Assembly: GCA_016213505.1 (NCBI GenBank)
Contig: JACRAF010000002.1
Coordinates: 1-64,000 of the forward strand
DNA from: Devosia nanyangense
GTDB taxonomy: Bacteria > Pseudomonadota > Alphaproteobacteria > Rhizobiales > Devosiaceae
Reading direction: 5' to 3'
DNA: 64,000 nucleotides
How positions within the stretch are numbered: the first letter of the stretch is position 1; each line of letters opens with the position of its first letter. The notes under the pieces are model-generated. The model was not told where the DNA came from and did no database searches. It worked only from the letters and a program-made list of their open reading frames with translations. Of the stretch, positions 29,858-38,201 are shown in pieces. Position numbers and translations under genes: made by a program.

Positions 29858-30855
29858 GCCGCTTCCCGCATTTCGGCGCCGAAAATGGCTTCGATCAGGC
29901 CGATGACCTCGGCCGGGTTTTGCGACTCGACCAGCCGGCGGCGGGTTTCCTTCATGATCGGGAGCGCCGAAGCCGCGAGGTACCAGTCGAGATGTTTTCG
30001 CGCGGCACGTACGCCGACTTCGACGCCGTACTCGGACAGCACGCCCTCATAGTGTTCTACGACGATCGCCGTCAGCTCCTCGCCAGCCGGGGTGGGGGCG
30101 GACTCCTCGCCCGCCAGCCCCGCCGCGACCTGCCCGACGACCCAGGGCCGGCCCTGTGCGCCGCGCCCGATCATTACCGCCGCCGCGCCGGATAGTGCCA
30201 GCGCCTCGCGCGCCGCATCGAGGCTGGTAATATCGCCATTGACGACGACGGGGACAGCCACCGCTTCGACCACCTCGCGCACCGGCGCCCAGCGCGCGGC
30301 GCCTTTGTAGAACTGCTGCCGGGTGCGGCCATGGACGGTGATCATCCGCGCCCCGGCCTCGACCGCGCGACGCGCAATCTCCGGTGCGTTGAGGCTGTCG
30401 TCGTCCCAGCCGAGCCGCATCTTGACGGTCACCGGCAGCGACGTGGCGCCGGCCACGGCCTCGACCAGCCGTTGCGCCAGGTCCGGCACGCGCATCAGCG
30501 CCGAGCCGGCGTAGCCGTTGGTTACGCGCTTGGCCGGGCAGCCGAAATTGATGTCGATGATGTCGGCGCCGGCGTCCTCTGCGATCTTCGCCGCCCGCGC
30601 CATCCACTCGGCCTCGCAGCCGGCCAGCTGCACCATATGCGGCAGGCCGGGCGATGCCGCGAGTTTTCGCACCATCTCGTGATGCCCGGTGGTCAGGGCC
30701 GCGCTGGCGATCATCTCAGACACCACCAGCCCAGCGCCGTAGCGCGCGGCGAGCCGGCGCATCGGCCGGTCGGTGATCCCGGCCATCGGCGCGAGGAAGG
30801 CCCGGTTTTTGATCGCCTGGCCGCCAATGCTCAAGCCGCAGGCAGGATCACGCAC
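29854..30855 (-). CDS. dusB: tRNA-dihydrouridine synthase DusB (NifR3)
   Basis: A 333-residue FMN enzyme that reduces uridines in the tRNA D-loop. The signature INFGCPAKRVTNGYAGSALM holds the catalytic cysteine. The N-terminal LAPMAGITDRPMRRLA and the FMN-phosphate region VMIGRGAQGRPWV are typical. The GTG at 30855, just before the conserved core, is chosen. The open frame continues for another 200 codons upstream, but that stretch lies antisense to ispDF and is not conserved. First gene of the dusB-ntrB-ntrC unit. Confidence 0.94.
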   Translation of the reverse strand: MRDPACGLSIGGQAIKNRAFLAPMAGITDRPMRRLAARYGAGLVVSEMIASAALTTGHHEMVRKLAASPGLPHMVQLAGCEAEWMARAAKIAEDAGADIIDINFGCPAKRVTNGYAGSALMRVPDLAQRLVEAVAGATSLPVTVKMRLGWDDDSLNAPEIARRAVEAGARMITVHGRTRQQFYKGAARWAPVREVVEAVAVPVVVNGDITSLDAAREALALSGAAAVMIGRGAQGRPWVVGQVAAGLAGEESAPTPAGEELTAIVVEHYEGVLSEYGVEVGVRAARKHLDWYLAASALPIMKETRRRLVESQNPAEVIGLIEAIFGAEMREAA

Positions 30856-31015
30856 CGAATGCCCCAGTTTTACGCAGTTGAGAGAAGTGCCCGAACAATA
30901 GTCAATTTCCTTTTGGGCGCAACAGGGCAATGCGCCGCGGCGGTTGGCTTGCCGAGGCCGTGGCCTGCCGCTAGACCAGCGCATCCATACCGGCCCGAAA
31001 CGACGCTGAAAACCC

Positions 31016-32191
31016 TTGGCTGCCCAAAAAACCATCGCGGTCCTGATCGTCGCGGCAGGCACCGGCGAGCGCGCCGGCGGCGCGCCGAAGCAATATCGGA
31101 TGCTTGGCGGTAAGCCGGTGCTGGCGCGGACAGTCGAAGCGTTCCTGGCGCGTCCCGACGTGAACTGGGTGCTGCCGGTAATCCACCGCGACCACACCAC
31201 CCTGTATGGCGGCCTCGGGCTCGCGGGGGCGAAGCTGCTGCCGGCGATCAAGGGCGCACCGAGCCGGCAGGGTTCGGTGCTGGCGGGGCTCATCGCCATG
31301 GTGGACCTCGCGCCGGACCTCGTGTTGATCCAGGATGCGGCGCGGCCGCTGGTCGATGCCGAGACCATCGACGGCGTGCTTGCCGCACTGGAATCGAGCT
31401 TTGCCGCCCTGCCGGTGGTTCCGGTGACCGACACCATCAAGCGCTCCGAGGACGGTCGGACGGTTTCCGGCACCGAGGACCGGCGGAAGCTCTTCGCGGC
31501 ACAGACGCCGCAGGGATTCGCCTTTGCAGCGATCCTCGATGCTCACCGGCGCGCAGCCAAGGAACCGGCGGAGTTCACCGACGACGCCGCCATCGCCGAA
31601 TGGGCCGGCCTCCCCGTCGTCCTGACCAAGGGCTCGCCGCGCAACATCAAGCTGACCCTGCCCGAGGATTTTTCTCGGGCGGAGCGGCTGCTCGGAGGTG
31701 GCATGGAAACCCGCACTGGCACCGGCTTCGACGTTCATCCGTTCGAGGCGGGGGATGCCGTCTGGCTTGGCGGTGTGCGCATCCCGCATACCCACAGGCT
31801 CAAGGGCCATTCCGACGCCGACGCGGCGCTGCATGCGCTCACCGACGCGATCTACGGCGCGCTCGGCGAGGGCGACATCGGCACGTTCTTCCCGCCCTCC
31901 GAGCCGCAATGGAAGGGCGCCTCCTCCTCCGTGTTCCTCAAGCACGCGGCGGGGCTGGTTGCCGAGCGCGGCGGGCGGATCGTCAATCTCGACCTCACCA
32001 TCGTCTGCGAGGCGCCGCGGATTTCGCCGCACGTCGAGGCAATGAAGGCGGCCATCGCGGCGGCGTGTGGCATCACGGTGGGGCGTGTCGCGGTCAAGGC
32101 GACGACCAGCGAGAAGCTGGGCTTCACCGGCCGCGGCGAGGGATTGATGGCGATGGCGACGGCGTCGATCGAACTGCCGCGGAGAGACTGA
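31016..32191 (+). CDS. ispDF: Bifunctional IspD/IspF of the MEP isoprenoid pathway
   Basis: A 391-residue fusion. Residues 1-225 are IspD (MEP cytidylyltransferase) with the CTP-binding loop LIVAAGTGERAGGAPKQY and IQDAARPLV. Residues from about 231 are IspF (MEcPP synthase), starting METRTGTGFDVHPF with the metal ligands in GFDVHPF and GHSDADAALHAL, and ending with TTSEKLGFTGRGEG. The fusion is typical of alphaproteobacteria. The start is a TTG at 31016, since no ATG or GTG precedes the CTP loop in frame; the ribosome site is weak. It is divergent from dusB. Confidence 0.95.
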   Translation: MAAQKTIAVLIVAAGTGERAGGAPKQYRMLGGKPVLARTVEAFLARPDVNWVLPVIHRDHTTLYGGLGLAGAKLLPAIKGAPSRQGSVLAGLIAMVDLAPDLVLIQDAARPLVDAETIDGVLAALESSFAALPVVPVTDTIKRSEDGRTVSGTEDRRKLFAAQTPQGFAFAAILDAHRRAAKEPAEFTDDAAIAEWAGLPVVLTKGSPRNIKLTLPEDFSRAERLLGGGMETRTGTGFDVHPFEAGDAVWLGGVRIPHTHRLKGHSDADAALHALTDAIYGALGEGDIGTFFPPSEPQWKGASSSVFLKHAAGLVAERGGRIVNLDLTIVCEAPRISPHVEAMKAAIAAACGITVGRVAVKATTSEKLGFTGRGEGLMAMATASIELPRRD

Positions 32192-32192
32192 G

Positions 32193-32687
32193 ATGCAGAT
32201 GCCCGACGACATCGCGAAACTCGCCAACGAGGTCATTGCCGCGCTCAAGGCGCAGGGTCTGACCATCGCCACCGCCGAGAGCTGCACGGGCGGGCTGGTC
32301 GCAGGGGCGTTGACCTCGGTCTCGGGCTCGTCCGACGCCGTCTATGGCGGCTTCGTCACCTACGCCAACGAGGCCAAGATCGCTATGGTCGGGGTGCCGT
32401 TCGCGCTGCTCCGGCAGTTCGGCGCGGTGTCCAAGGAGGTGGCGCTGGCCATGGCGGAGGGCGCCATGGCGGCCGCCGGCACGCACATTGCCGTCGCGGT
32501 CACCGGCATTGCCGGGCCCGACGGCGGCAGCGAGACCAAGCCGGTCGGCCTCGTCCACTTCGCGGTGGCGTCGGGCGAGGAAACCCGGCACCTCAAGAAA
32601 TCGTTCGACCCGACCTGGTCCCGCGACCAGATCCGGCACGCCTCGGTGGTCGAGGCGTTGAAGCTGGTGAAGAAGTCGATCGGTTGA
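32193..32687 (+). CDS. CinA-type nicotinamide-nucleotide amidase
   Basis: A 164-residue stand-alone CinA C-terminal (PncC) domain, which deamidates NMN in pyridine-nucleotide recycling. The hallmark AESCTGGLVAGALTSVSGSS with its catalytic serine, the region GAVSKEVALAMAEGA and TGIAGPDGGS are all present. It begins one base after the ispDF stop with GGAGAG upstream and is therefore co-transcribed. In related genomes ratA usually follows nearby; here more than 3 kb of accessory DNA intervenes. Confidence 0.93.
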   Translation: MQMPDDIAKLANEVIAALKAQGLTIATAESCTGGLVAGALTSVSGSSDAVYGGFVTYANEAKIAMVGVPFALLRQFGAVSKEVALAMAEGAMAAAGTHIAVAVTGIAGPDGGSETKPVGLVHFAVASGEETRHLKKSFDPTWSRDQIRHASVVEALKLVKKSIG

Positions 32688-32867
32688 CCAAGCAGTCAGC
32701 ACTCCCTCCCCCGTGCGGGAAGAACGGTTGCACTTGGGCTTGGCGACCAGCGAAGACCTAGAAACGAAACACCTACGGCGCCCCTTGCGGGACGGGCTCT
32801 CGTGAACGGAGCCCGTTCGGTCTCCGCCTTGCGGCCTCGATCCCTGCGCCTTCTTGACTGCGCACCG
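32688..32867. other. Intergenic spacer with an inverted repeat
   Basis: The 180-bp spacer between convergent cinA and the PIN gene holds an inverted repeat ACGGGCT / AGCCCGT around 32792-32817 with an 11-base loop. It may act as a weak terminator, but no clear T-tract follows on either strand. A pair GCGGG...CCCGT-like fragment near 32712 resembles the rhizobial intergenic repeats seen elsewhere. Confidence 0.35.
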
Positions 32868-34322
32868 CTAGGCGGAACCGCCTTCTTTCAGAACCGCTAA
32901 CGCTTCGCGTGCGGCGTCGATCGAGGGTACATCCAGCACTTGGATTTCTACCGGCACGATGAGTTCCACGTGGTCAGTGAGGTTCTTTGCGTGGATGCGG
33001 AGCCTGACAGCGCCAGACACTGGCGGCTCCCTTTCAAGGGAAAAGTGAGCGTGGAAGGACTGCTCCTCGCGTCCGTGGCGCCAGAGGTCCGCCACCAGTT
33101 CGAGGGCCTCCACGGGATAGAAGACGCGGGAGTCCTCCCGATAGTAGAACGCCTCGGGATCGTGCTCCGGCGGTCGGAACATGCGGGGCGTACCGAGGCT
33201 CCGTACTCCCCTAAGATCATGCGTCACTTCCTTCAAGGAACGCGCCCGAGGCGGGACCGGAGCGGTGGGTAACGCGATCGGGCTCTCCAGCGCCTCCACA
33301 TCGTCGTCGTGACGCCGCTGAAGCAGGAGAGCCTTACCAAGGGCCGCCATCTCGACAAGCGCTTCTTCCGCCGGACGTGTTCCGACGTTGGACGCGACGA
33401 ACTTCACGCCCAGCAGCCGCGACTTGGCGTCGAGTACATCGTGGAAGGTGTCGAATGTCCTGGCAAGGTTCTCACGCCAGCTTTGATACTCTTGGCCGTA
33501 GCCGTCGATGGCCCGCTGGCTCGGTGGCAAGTCCCCGCGATAGGCCATTCTCGAGATGAGGTCCGATATGTCGGTGCCGGATGGCGTCATGGGAGCCGCC
33601 TCGGGAGACGGCGGCGCGAACTCGCGCTTGGGAAAGGCCGCCAGCGCTTCGTCGATGAGCTGCGCTTTTTCTTCGGGGGTCAGAGGCGTGTGCCGCTTCC
33701 AGGGGAGCACGAGTTTGCTCACCTCTTCCCCGTCGCTATCAAGGCAGGCTACCTGAAACTTGGGCTCACTCGCTTTCAGACGCTGGATCTCGGCCCGCGC
33801 GGCCTTGAGCGCTTTGTCGTCCTTGCTGTCCTCGGGCGGCAGCAGCCATCCGTCTGGAATGGTGATATAGGGAACGCCAGTGGCCTGCGCCGACGCCAAC
33901 GTGCCGATATCGTGACTCAGGATACGAACGTCCACTCCTGGCGTCTCCGTTCGAAGCGTCGAGGCAATGCCGACGATGCGATCGTCGACCTCACCATAGT
34001 CCAGGGGAGGTTCTAGCGCGGGATCAAGCGCGATAGCCACTTTGAGACTGAGGTTAACTTTGACGGGCTTCTCAACGACGGGCTGTGAGGCGAGGCTGCC
34101 CTTGATAATCGCCCCCAGCAACGAGTGGGCCGTGCGGGCGCGTTTGGCGCGCCGTCCATTGCCGTCACCTTTCAGATAGTCGATCTCCTTCTGCACGGGA
34201 CGTGAAACGACGATGTCTATCTCATCGAAATTGCCGAGCTCCTGCCACCGGAGCTCGTGCAGGGGCGGGCATTGTAGGAGGAGGTTGGTATCGCAAACGA
34301 GGACAATACGCTTCGAGGTCAT
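32868..34322 (-). CDS. Large PIN-domain protein (predicted ribonuclease) of unknown role
   Basis: A 484-residue soluble protein. The N-terminal 160 residues form a PIN nuclease domain with the expected acidic residues: Asp11 in VCDTNLLLQ, Glu46 in QKEIDYLK, Asp114 in EVDDRIV and Asp138 in LSHDIGT. A linker with a charged helix follows (about 165-190). The C-terminal 300 residues are not recognised; the last 100 read like beta-sandwich strands (AVRLRIHAKNLTDHVELIVPV). No antitoxin-sized gene precedes it, so it is not a classical VapBC toxin. It lies between cinA and a broken ratA copy, in a region that interrupts the usual cinA-ratA order, and its base composition is somewhat lower in GC than the flanking genes. 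Confidence 0.7.
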   Translation of the reverse strand: MTSKRIVLVCDTNLLLQCPPLHELRWQELGNFDEIDIVVSRPVQKEIDYLKGDGNGRRAKRARTAHSLLGAIIKGSLASQPVVEKPVKVNLSLKVAIALDPALEPPLDYGEVDDRIVGIASTLRTETPGVDVRILSHDIGTLASAQATGVPYITIPDGWLLPPEDSKDDKALKAARAEIQRLKASEPKFQVACLDSDGEEVSKLVLPWKRHTPLTPEEKAQLIDEALAAFPKREFAPPSPEAAPMTPSGTDISDLISRMAYRGDLPPSQRAIDGYGQEYQSWRENLARTFDTFHDVLDAKSRLLGVKFVASNVGTRPAEEALVEMAALGKALLLQRRHDDDVEALESPIALPTAPVPPRARSLKEVTHDLRGVRSLGTPRMFRPPEHDPEAFYYREDSRVFYPVEALELVADLWRHGREEQSFHAHFSLEREPPVSGAVRLRIHAKNLTDHVELIVPVEIQVLDVPSIDAAREALAVLKEGGSA

Positions 34323-34428
34323 ACCGTCATTCTAGCACAGAAGCGTTGCTTGTTCAGCTCGGCCCCCCCCTGACGCGGGCCAAGGGTGTCCCAGGCCTTC
34401 CGTGCTGCGCTTGTGCAGGCCGGGCGCC

Positions 34429-34687
34429 CTACCCGAACCGTCGGTCCGCCTCGTCGGCGAACGCGTCCATGATCTGCTCCTGCTTGGCGGCGAAGGCCGG
34501 CTCGGCGACGGAGGCGATCAGCGGGTTGGAGAACTTGAAGTCGATGTCGAAGCGGATGCGGGTGCCCTCGCCTTCGGGCTCAAAACTCCATTTGCTGTCG
34601 AGATAGGCGAACGGGCCGTCGGTGGCCTTGGCGGTGATCGTCCGGTTCGCCCTGTCGAGTTCGACGCGGCTGGTGTAGGACTGCGTC
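34429..34687 (-). pseudogene. Truncated second copy of the 3' part of ratA
   Basis: From the TAG at 34429 to about 34687 the sequence repeats the last 83 codons of the intact ratA at 35918-36361. By eye about 15 of 250 positions differ, roughly 94 percent identity. The reading frame is open ([18 protein letters not shown]... to ADRRFG) but the first 60 or so codons of the gene are missing and no start is present. The match ends abruptly at GACTGCGTC, after which the sequence changes to the methylase-like scrap. This looks like a 3' gene remnant left by an integration event. Confidence 0.85.
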
Positions 34688-34690
34688 GGA

Positions 34691-34819
34691 CTCCGGCCGG
34701 TCGTAGCGCTCGATCAGCTCGAGCCAGTCCAGGTTCTCGATTACGACGGGCGAGAGGCGCTCGTAGATTTCCTCGAGGACTGGCCCGACCTGTGTCAGGT
34801 CGAAGCGCGCCGATCGCTC
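34691..34819 (-). pseudogene. Fragment of a probable phage-type adenine-specific DNA methylase (D12 class)
   Basis: On the minus strand about 43 codons read FDLTQVGPVLEEIYERLSPV and then VIENLDWLELIERYDRPES. The ending resembles the segment just before the catalytic DPPY of D12-class N6-adenine methylases (ENL-W-ELI-RYDRP-TLFYLDPPY), but the DPPY itself is lost at the junction with the ratA remnant. An in-frame TAG lies immediately upstream. It is a fragment only. Identification is from memory of the family and should be confirmed by a protein search. Confidence 0.5.
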
Positions 34820-34847
34820 CTACTCGGAAATGTCGGGTCTCCGGCAA

Positions 34848-34876
34848 TTGACGGCCGGACATTGTTGGAACAAATT
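34848..34876 (+). promoter_or_regulatory. Candidate sigma-70 promoter of the exported protein gene
   Basis: TTGACG at 34848-34853 is followed, after 17 bases, by CAAATT at 34871-34876. It lies 44 bp upstream of the GTG at 34921. The -35 is good and the -10 weak. Confidence 0.35.
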
Positions 34877-34920
34877 GCCCAGAGCGTCGCGCGGCCCACA
34901 TCTTTGCATGGAGGTGCCAA

Positions 34921-35535
34921 GTGAAGTACCTGGCCTCGATCTGTCTTGCCCTACTCCTCGCAATCCCGATGACCTCGCCGGCTTTTGTCGGAGGCTTTGC
35001 CTTGACCTTGGTCGCCGTGGGCGGGGCGCACGCGGAGCCGGTGAAACCTGGCACCGCCAAGAAGGGGTGCTCGATAGGGGTCACCGGCGCCTCCGGCGCC
35101 CAGGGGGAACTCTTATACGACGACGGCGACACCGTCACAGTGCGCAAGGCCGACGGCACGACCCAAAAGTTCAAGTGCAGCGACGGTACGTGGGTGGTGG
35201 CACTCACCGCAAATCCCTCGTCCTCGGTCACCTTTGACTTCGACTTCAAGATCGCTTTTGCGGCCACCGAGGAGGAGGTCTCTCAGGCCTGCGACGACAT
35301 CAAGGGCGTTCCCATTTCCGGCGGCACCGGCTACGGTTGCTATAAGCCCAAGACCAGCGTGCTGGTTCTCTGCGCCCCGAATGGCGCGTGCACCGGCTTT
35401 AGCCCGCTGCCAATCCATGCAAAGACCCTGCGTGGCTTCCTCGGGGTGGGCAAAACGCAGGTCGAGCCCGATGCGGGCGGCGAAGGCTCCGAGAAGGGTG
35501 GCGCGCCGCCGCCGCCGCCCGATGTCATCCTTTAG
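34921..35535 (+). CDS. Orphan exported protein with six cysteines
   Basis: A 204-residue protein starting at GTG with GGAGGTG at ideal spacing. A signal peptide of about 38 residues ends in GGAHA before EPVKPG. The mature part has six cysteines (50, 86, 124, 140, 151 and 157), enough for three disulfides in the periplasm, strand-rich segments such as SVTFDFDFKIAF, and a C-terminal tail with five prolines. No known domain was recognised. It is alone on the plus strand between two ratA copies, in DNA that appears to be imported. Function unknown. Confidence 0.7.
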   Translation: MKYLASICLALLLAIPMTSPAFVGGFALTLVAVGGAHAEPVKPGTAKKGCSIGVTGASGAQGELLYDDGDTVTVRKADGTTQKFKCSDGTWVVALTANPSSSVTFDFDFKIAFAATEEEVSQACDDIKGVPISGGTGYGCYKPKTSVLVLCAPNGACTGFSPLPIHAKTLRGFLGVGKTQVEPDAGGEGSEKGGAPPPPPDVIL

Positions 35536-35917
35536 CCAGGTATGACGCTGACCTTCTGGGTTGCGCCCGGTCTAGAGGGCAACTGAAGAGCAAGAGCGCC
35601 GGCCGTTTGAAGCGGCGCGGCGGTCCCGGTTAATACCTAGCCCCGAGGGGCACTGGCGCAGGGATCAAAGCACCCCCTCGCCGACGGCCTTGACCCAGAT
35701 GGGCTAACGCTGTCGTTCTGGTTGTATTGGCGTGAATCGACCACACCGATGCACCGGCTAGATGTCCACGCACAGCCTCCCCCGGTTCAGTTGATTCGGC
35801 CTCAATCCGGGTGGGCGCTTGCGGCCCTGTCCGGGTCCTCGGCAACAGATGAGTCCTAGTGTCCGCTTCGGGCCATGTGTGGACTGGCAAATCCGCGTTC
35901 GACTGAGCGCCAAATGG
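35536..35917. other. Non-coding stretch before ratA
   Basis: No convincing gene is seen in these 382 bp. Short open frames on the minus strand lack ribosome sites and show no protein-like pattern. The sequence probably represents decayed DNA of the accessory segment. No clear terminator or repeat longer than about 10 bp was noticed. Confidence 0.5.
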
Positions 35918-36361
35918 CTAACCCCCGAACCGCCGGTCCGCCTCGTCGGCGAATGCATCCATGATCTGCTCCTGCTTGGCGGCGAAGGCCGGCTCGGCGA
36001 CGGAGGCGATCAGCGGGTTGGAGAACTTGAAGTCGATGTCGAAGCGGATGCGGGTGCCCTCGCCTTCCGGCTCGAACGACCATTTGCTGTCGAGATAGGC
36101 GAACGGGCCATCGACGGCCTTGGCGGTGATCGTCCGGTTCGCCCGGTCGAGTTCGACGCGGCTGGTATAGGATTGCGTCAGCGGCCCGAACTGGATGGTC
36201 ATTCTGGCGAACCGCACGTCGCCGGGCGCGCCGCTGTCGCTCTTGACCTGCATGTCCTTGCAGTTGGGGATGAAGCGCGGATAGCTCTCGAGATCGGCCA
36301 CCAGCTCGAACATCCGGTCGCACAGATGCGGGACGTGCCGGTCGAAGAACAGATCAGGCAT
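35918..36361 (-). CDS. ratA: RatA/COQ10-type START-domain protein (ubiquinone-binding)
   Basis: A 147-residue SRPBCC/START-fold protein of the RatA/COQ10 family. Members bind ubiquinone and support respiration; the E. coli protein has been called a ribosome-association toxin. The sequence [29 protein letters not shown] at the N-terminus and [17 protein letters not shown] near the end are conserved. It is complete. Its 3' two-thirds are duplicated at 34429-34687. Its start overlaps the lipA stop by eight bases, so it is translated with lipA. Confidence 0.9.
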   Translation of the reverse strand: MPDLFFDRHVPHLCDRMFELVADLESYPRFIPNCKDMQVKSDSGAPGDVRFARMTIQFGPLTQSYTSRVELDRANRTITAKAVDGPFAYLDSKWSFEPEGEGTRIRFDIDFKFSNPLIASVAEPAFAAKQEQIMDAFADEADRRFGG

Positions 36362-37295
36362 GCTTGGCGAGCCGCGCGGCCCTCAGCGCGGCGAAATCCT
36401 CGCCGGCGTGGTGGGACGACCGCGTCAGCGGGCTGGCCGAGACCAGGAGGAACCCCTTGGTGCTCGCCACCGTGGCGTAGGACTTGAACTCGTCGGGCGG
36501 CACGAAGCGGATCACCGGGTGATGCTTTTTGGTCGGCTGCAGGTACTGCCCGATGGTCAGGAAATCGACGTCGGCCGAGCGCAGATCATCCATCAGCTGC
36601 ATGACCTCGTTCCGCTCCTCGCCCAGCCCGACCATGATGCCGGACTTGGTGAACATGGTGGGGTCGAGTTCCTTGACCCGCTGCAGCAGCCGGATCGAAT
36701 GGAAGTAGCGGGCCCCGGGCCGGACCTTCAGGTACTTGCTCGGCACCGTTTCGAGGTTGTGGTTGAAGACATCGGGCTTGGCCGCGACGACGATCTCGAG
36801 GGCGCCCTCCTTGCGGAGGAAATCGGGCGTCAGCACCTCGATGGTGGTTTTCGGCGTACGGGCGCGGATGGCGCGGATGACCTGCGCAAAGTGCTCGGCG
36901 CCGCCGTCCGGCAAATCGTCGCGATCGACCGAGGTGATGACGACATGCGCCAGCCCGAGTTTTTCGACCGCATTGGCGACGTGCTCGGGTTCGAGTGGAT
37001 CAAGGGCGGTCGGGAGGCCGGTGGCGACGTTGCAGAAGGCGCAGGCGCGGGTGCAGATCTCGCCCATGATCATCATGGTCGCGTGCTTCTTGGACCAGCA
37101 CTCGCCGATATTGGGGCAGCCGGCCTCCTCGCACACGGTGACGAGGTTGTTGTCGCGCACGATCTGCCGGGTTTCGTTATAGATCGGCGAGCCGGGCGCG
37201 CGGACGCGTATCCAGTCGGGCTTGCGCAGCATTTCGGTGTCGGGCCGGTTGGCCTTTTCCGGGTGCCGCGGACGCGCATCGAGGAGGGTGACCAC
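36354..37295 (-). CDS. lipA: Lipoyl synthase LipA
   Basis: A 313-residue radical-SAM enzyme that inserts two sulfurs into octanoyl groups on lipoyl domains. It has both iron-sulfur motifs: the auxiliary cluster [12 protein letters not shown] and the radical-[11 protein letters not shown], plus the C-terminal serine ligand in [11 protein letters not shown]. The GTG at 37295 with AGGAA upstream is chosen; it begins eight bases from the stop of the small membrane protein. It serves the pyruvate dehydrogenase E2 and E1-beta lipoyl domains encoded next door. Confidence 0.96.
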   Translation of the reverse strand: MVTLLDARPRHPEKANRPDTEMLRKPDWIRVRAPGSPIYNETRQIVRDNNLVTVCEEAGCPNIGECWSKKHATMMIMGEICTRACAFCNVATGLPTALDPLEPEHVANAVEKLGLAHVVITSVDRDDLPDGGAEHFAQVIRAIRARTPKTTIEVLTPDFLRKEGALEIVVAAKPDVFNHNLETVPSKYLKVRPGARYFHSIRLLQRVKELDPTMFTKSGIMVGLGEERNEVMQLMDDLRSADVDFLTIGQYLQPTKKHHPVIRFVPPDEFKSYATVASTKGFLLVSASPLTRSSHHAGEDFAALRAARLAKHA

Positions 37296-37303
37296 GGGAA
37301 TTC

Positions 37304-37567
37304 CTAACTGCCGGCGATGAGCCGGGCGACGAGGACGACGACGATGGCACCGACCGTCGCGGTGATCACCTGGCTGAGCCAGATGTTCTTGATCGGCAGG
37401 TTGATCCTGAGGACCGAGAACAGATAGCCGCCCACGAAGGCGCCGATCACCCCGCTGATCAGATAGGTCAGGAGACCCCCGCCGCCGACGATCCAGCTCG
37501 CCAGCCACCCGGCGATGGCGCCGATGACGAGAAACACCACCACGTGGCGCAAGGTCTCGTCGCGCAT
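37304..37567 (-). CDS. GlsB/YeaQ/YmgE family small membrane protein
   Basis: An 87-residue protein with three membrane segments and the glycine-rich pattern [18 protein letters not shown]...[12 protein letters not shown] that defines the GlsB/YeaQ (transglycosylase-associated) family of stress-related membrane proteins. The ATG at 37567, preceded by GGAGG, lines up with the start of the paralog at 38172; an ATG at 37603 would add 12 residues. Function within the family is uncertain. Confidence 0.85.
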   Translation of the reverse strand: MRDETLRHVVVFLVIGAIAGWLASWIVGGGGLLTYLISGVIGAFVGGYLFSVLRINLPIKNIWLSQVITATVGAIVVVLVARLIAGS

Positions 37568-37657
37568 CACATCGCCTCCATTCTGCGGTTCCGGCACACC
37601 CATATCTCTCAGCCTCTCAACTGCCCGGATGTCATATCGAGACGAAAGCGCACGGGA

Positions 37658-37903
37658 TCAAGTCTTCGCCTGCTTCTTGCGCGTGAACAGAGCCACGATG
37701 CCGGCGACGATGAGCCCGACGACCAAGCCGGGGATACTGCCCGAGAGCAGCGCCGTCCAGAACCCGGTCATCCCGGTGACGTCCTGATCGTTGAGCGTCA
37801 CGGTGGCAAGATTCGGCGCCACCAGCTCGGTGATGCCGATGCCGAGCCCCGTCAGCAGCCCTAGCCCGAAGATGATGACAAAAGTCCAGCGTGCCGGTGT
37901 CAT
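37658..37903 (-). CDS. Small two-segment membrane protein, unknown function
   Basis: An 81-residue protein with membrane segments at about 7-28 and 54-74, a short periplasmic loop containing LATVTLNDQDVTG, and a basic tail (TRKKQAKT). The start has GGGGA eight bases upstream. No family was recognised. It lies between two GlsB/YeaQ-type genes and may share their stress-related expression. Confidence 0.65.
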   Translation of the reverse strand: MTPARWTFVIIFGLGLLTGLGIGITELVAPNLATVTLNDQDVTGMTGFWTALLSGSIPGLVVGLIVAGIVALFTRKKQAKT

Positions 37904-37914
37904 GGTGATGTCCC

Positions 37915-38172
37915 CTATCTTGCGATGACGCGTGCAATGACGATGACGATGATGGCACCGATGACGGCAGTCGCCAGGTCGTTGACCCAGGCGTTGTCGA
38001 TCGGCAGCGTGATGTTGGCGAGCTTCAGGACATAACCGCCGACCAGGGCGCCGATGACGCCCGTCACCAGGTGCCGGATCAACCCGTGACCACCCAGGAT
38101 GAGGCTGGCGATCCAGCCGGCGACGAGCCCGGTGAGGAGGAAGATCAGCAGCGACTGGATTTCGGGTGACAT
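37915..38172 (-). CDS. GlsB/YeaQ/YmgE family small membrane protein (paralog)
   Basis: An 85-residue paralog of the protein at 37304-37567. It has three membrane segments with the family pattern LVAGWIASLILGGHG and GVIGALVGGYVLKLANITLPIDN. It starts 29 bp after lpdA ends upstream. The three small membrane genes form a cluster between lpdA and lipA. Confidence 0.85.
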   Translation of the reverse strand: MSPEIQSLLIFLLTGLVAGWIASLILGGHGLIRHLVTGVIGALVGGYVLKLANITLPIDNAWVNDLATAVIGAIIVIVIARVIAR

Positions 38173-38201
38173 GGTCTTTCGCTCCCTGGCCGCGCTGCGG
38201 C

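Noticed and set aside
30856..31473. A 200-codon extension of the dusB frame over ispDF
   Set aside because: It lies antisense to a complete IspD domain and is not part of DusB in any member of the family I know.
32868..34322. The PIN protein as a VapC toxin of a toxin-antitoxin pair
   Set aside because: There is no small antitoxin gene upstream or downstream on the same strand, and the protein is far too long.
35630..35958. Two short minus-strand frames before ratA
   Set aside because: No ribosome sites, no protein-like pattern, one overlaps the 3' end of ratA in another frame.
34429..36361. The two ratA copies as a simple toxin-gene array or functional pair
   Set aside because: The left copy has lost its start and first 60 codons, so it cannot make a RatA protein.
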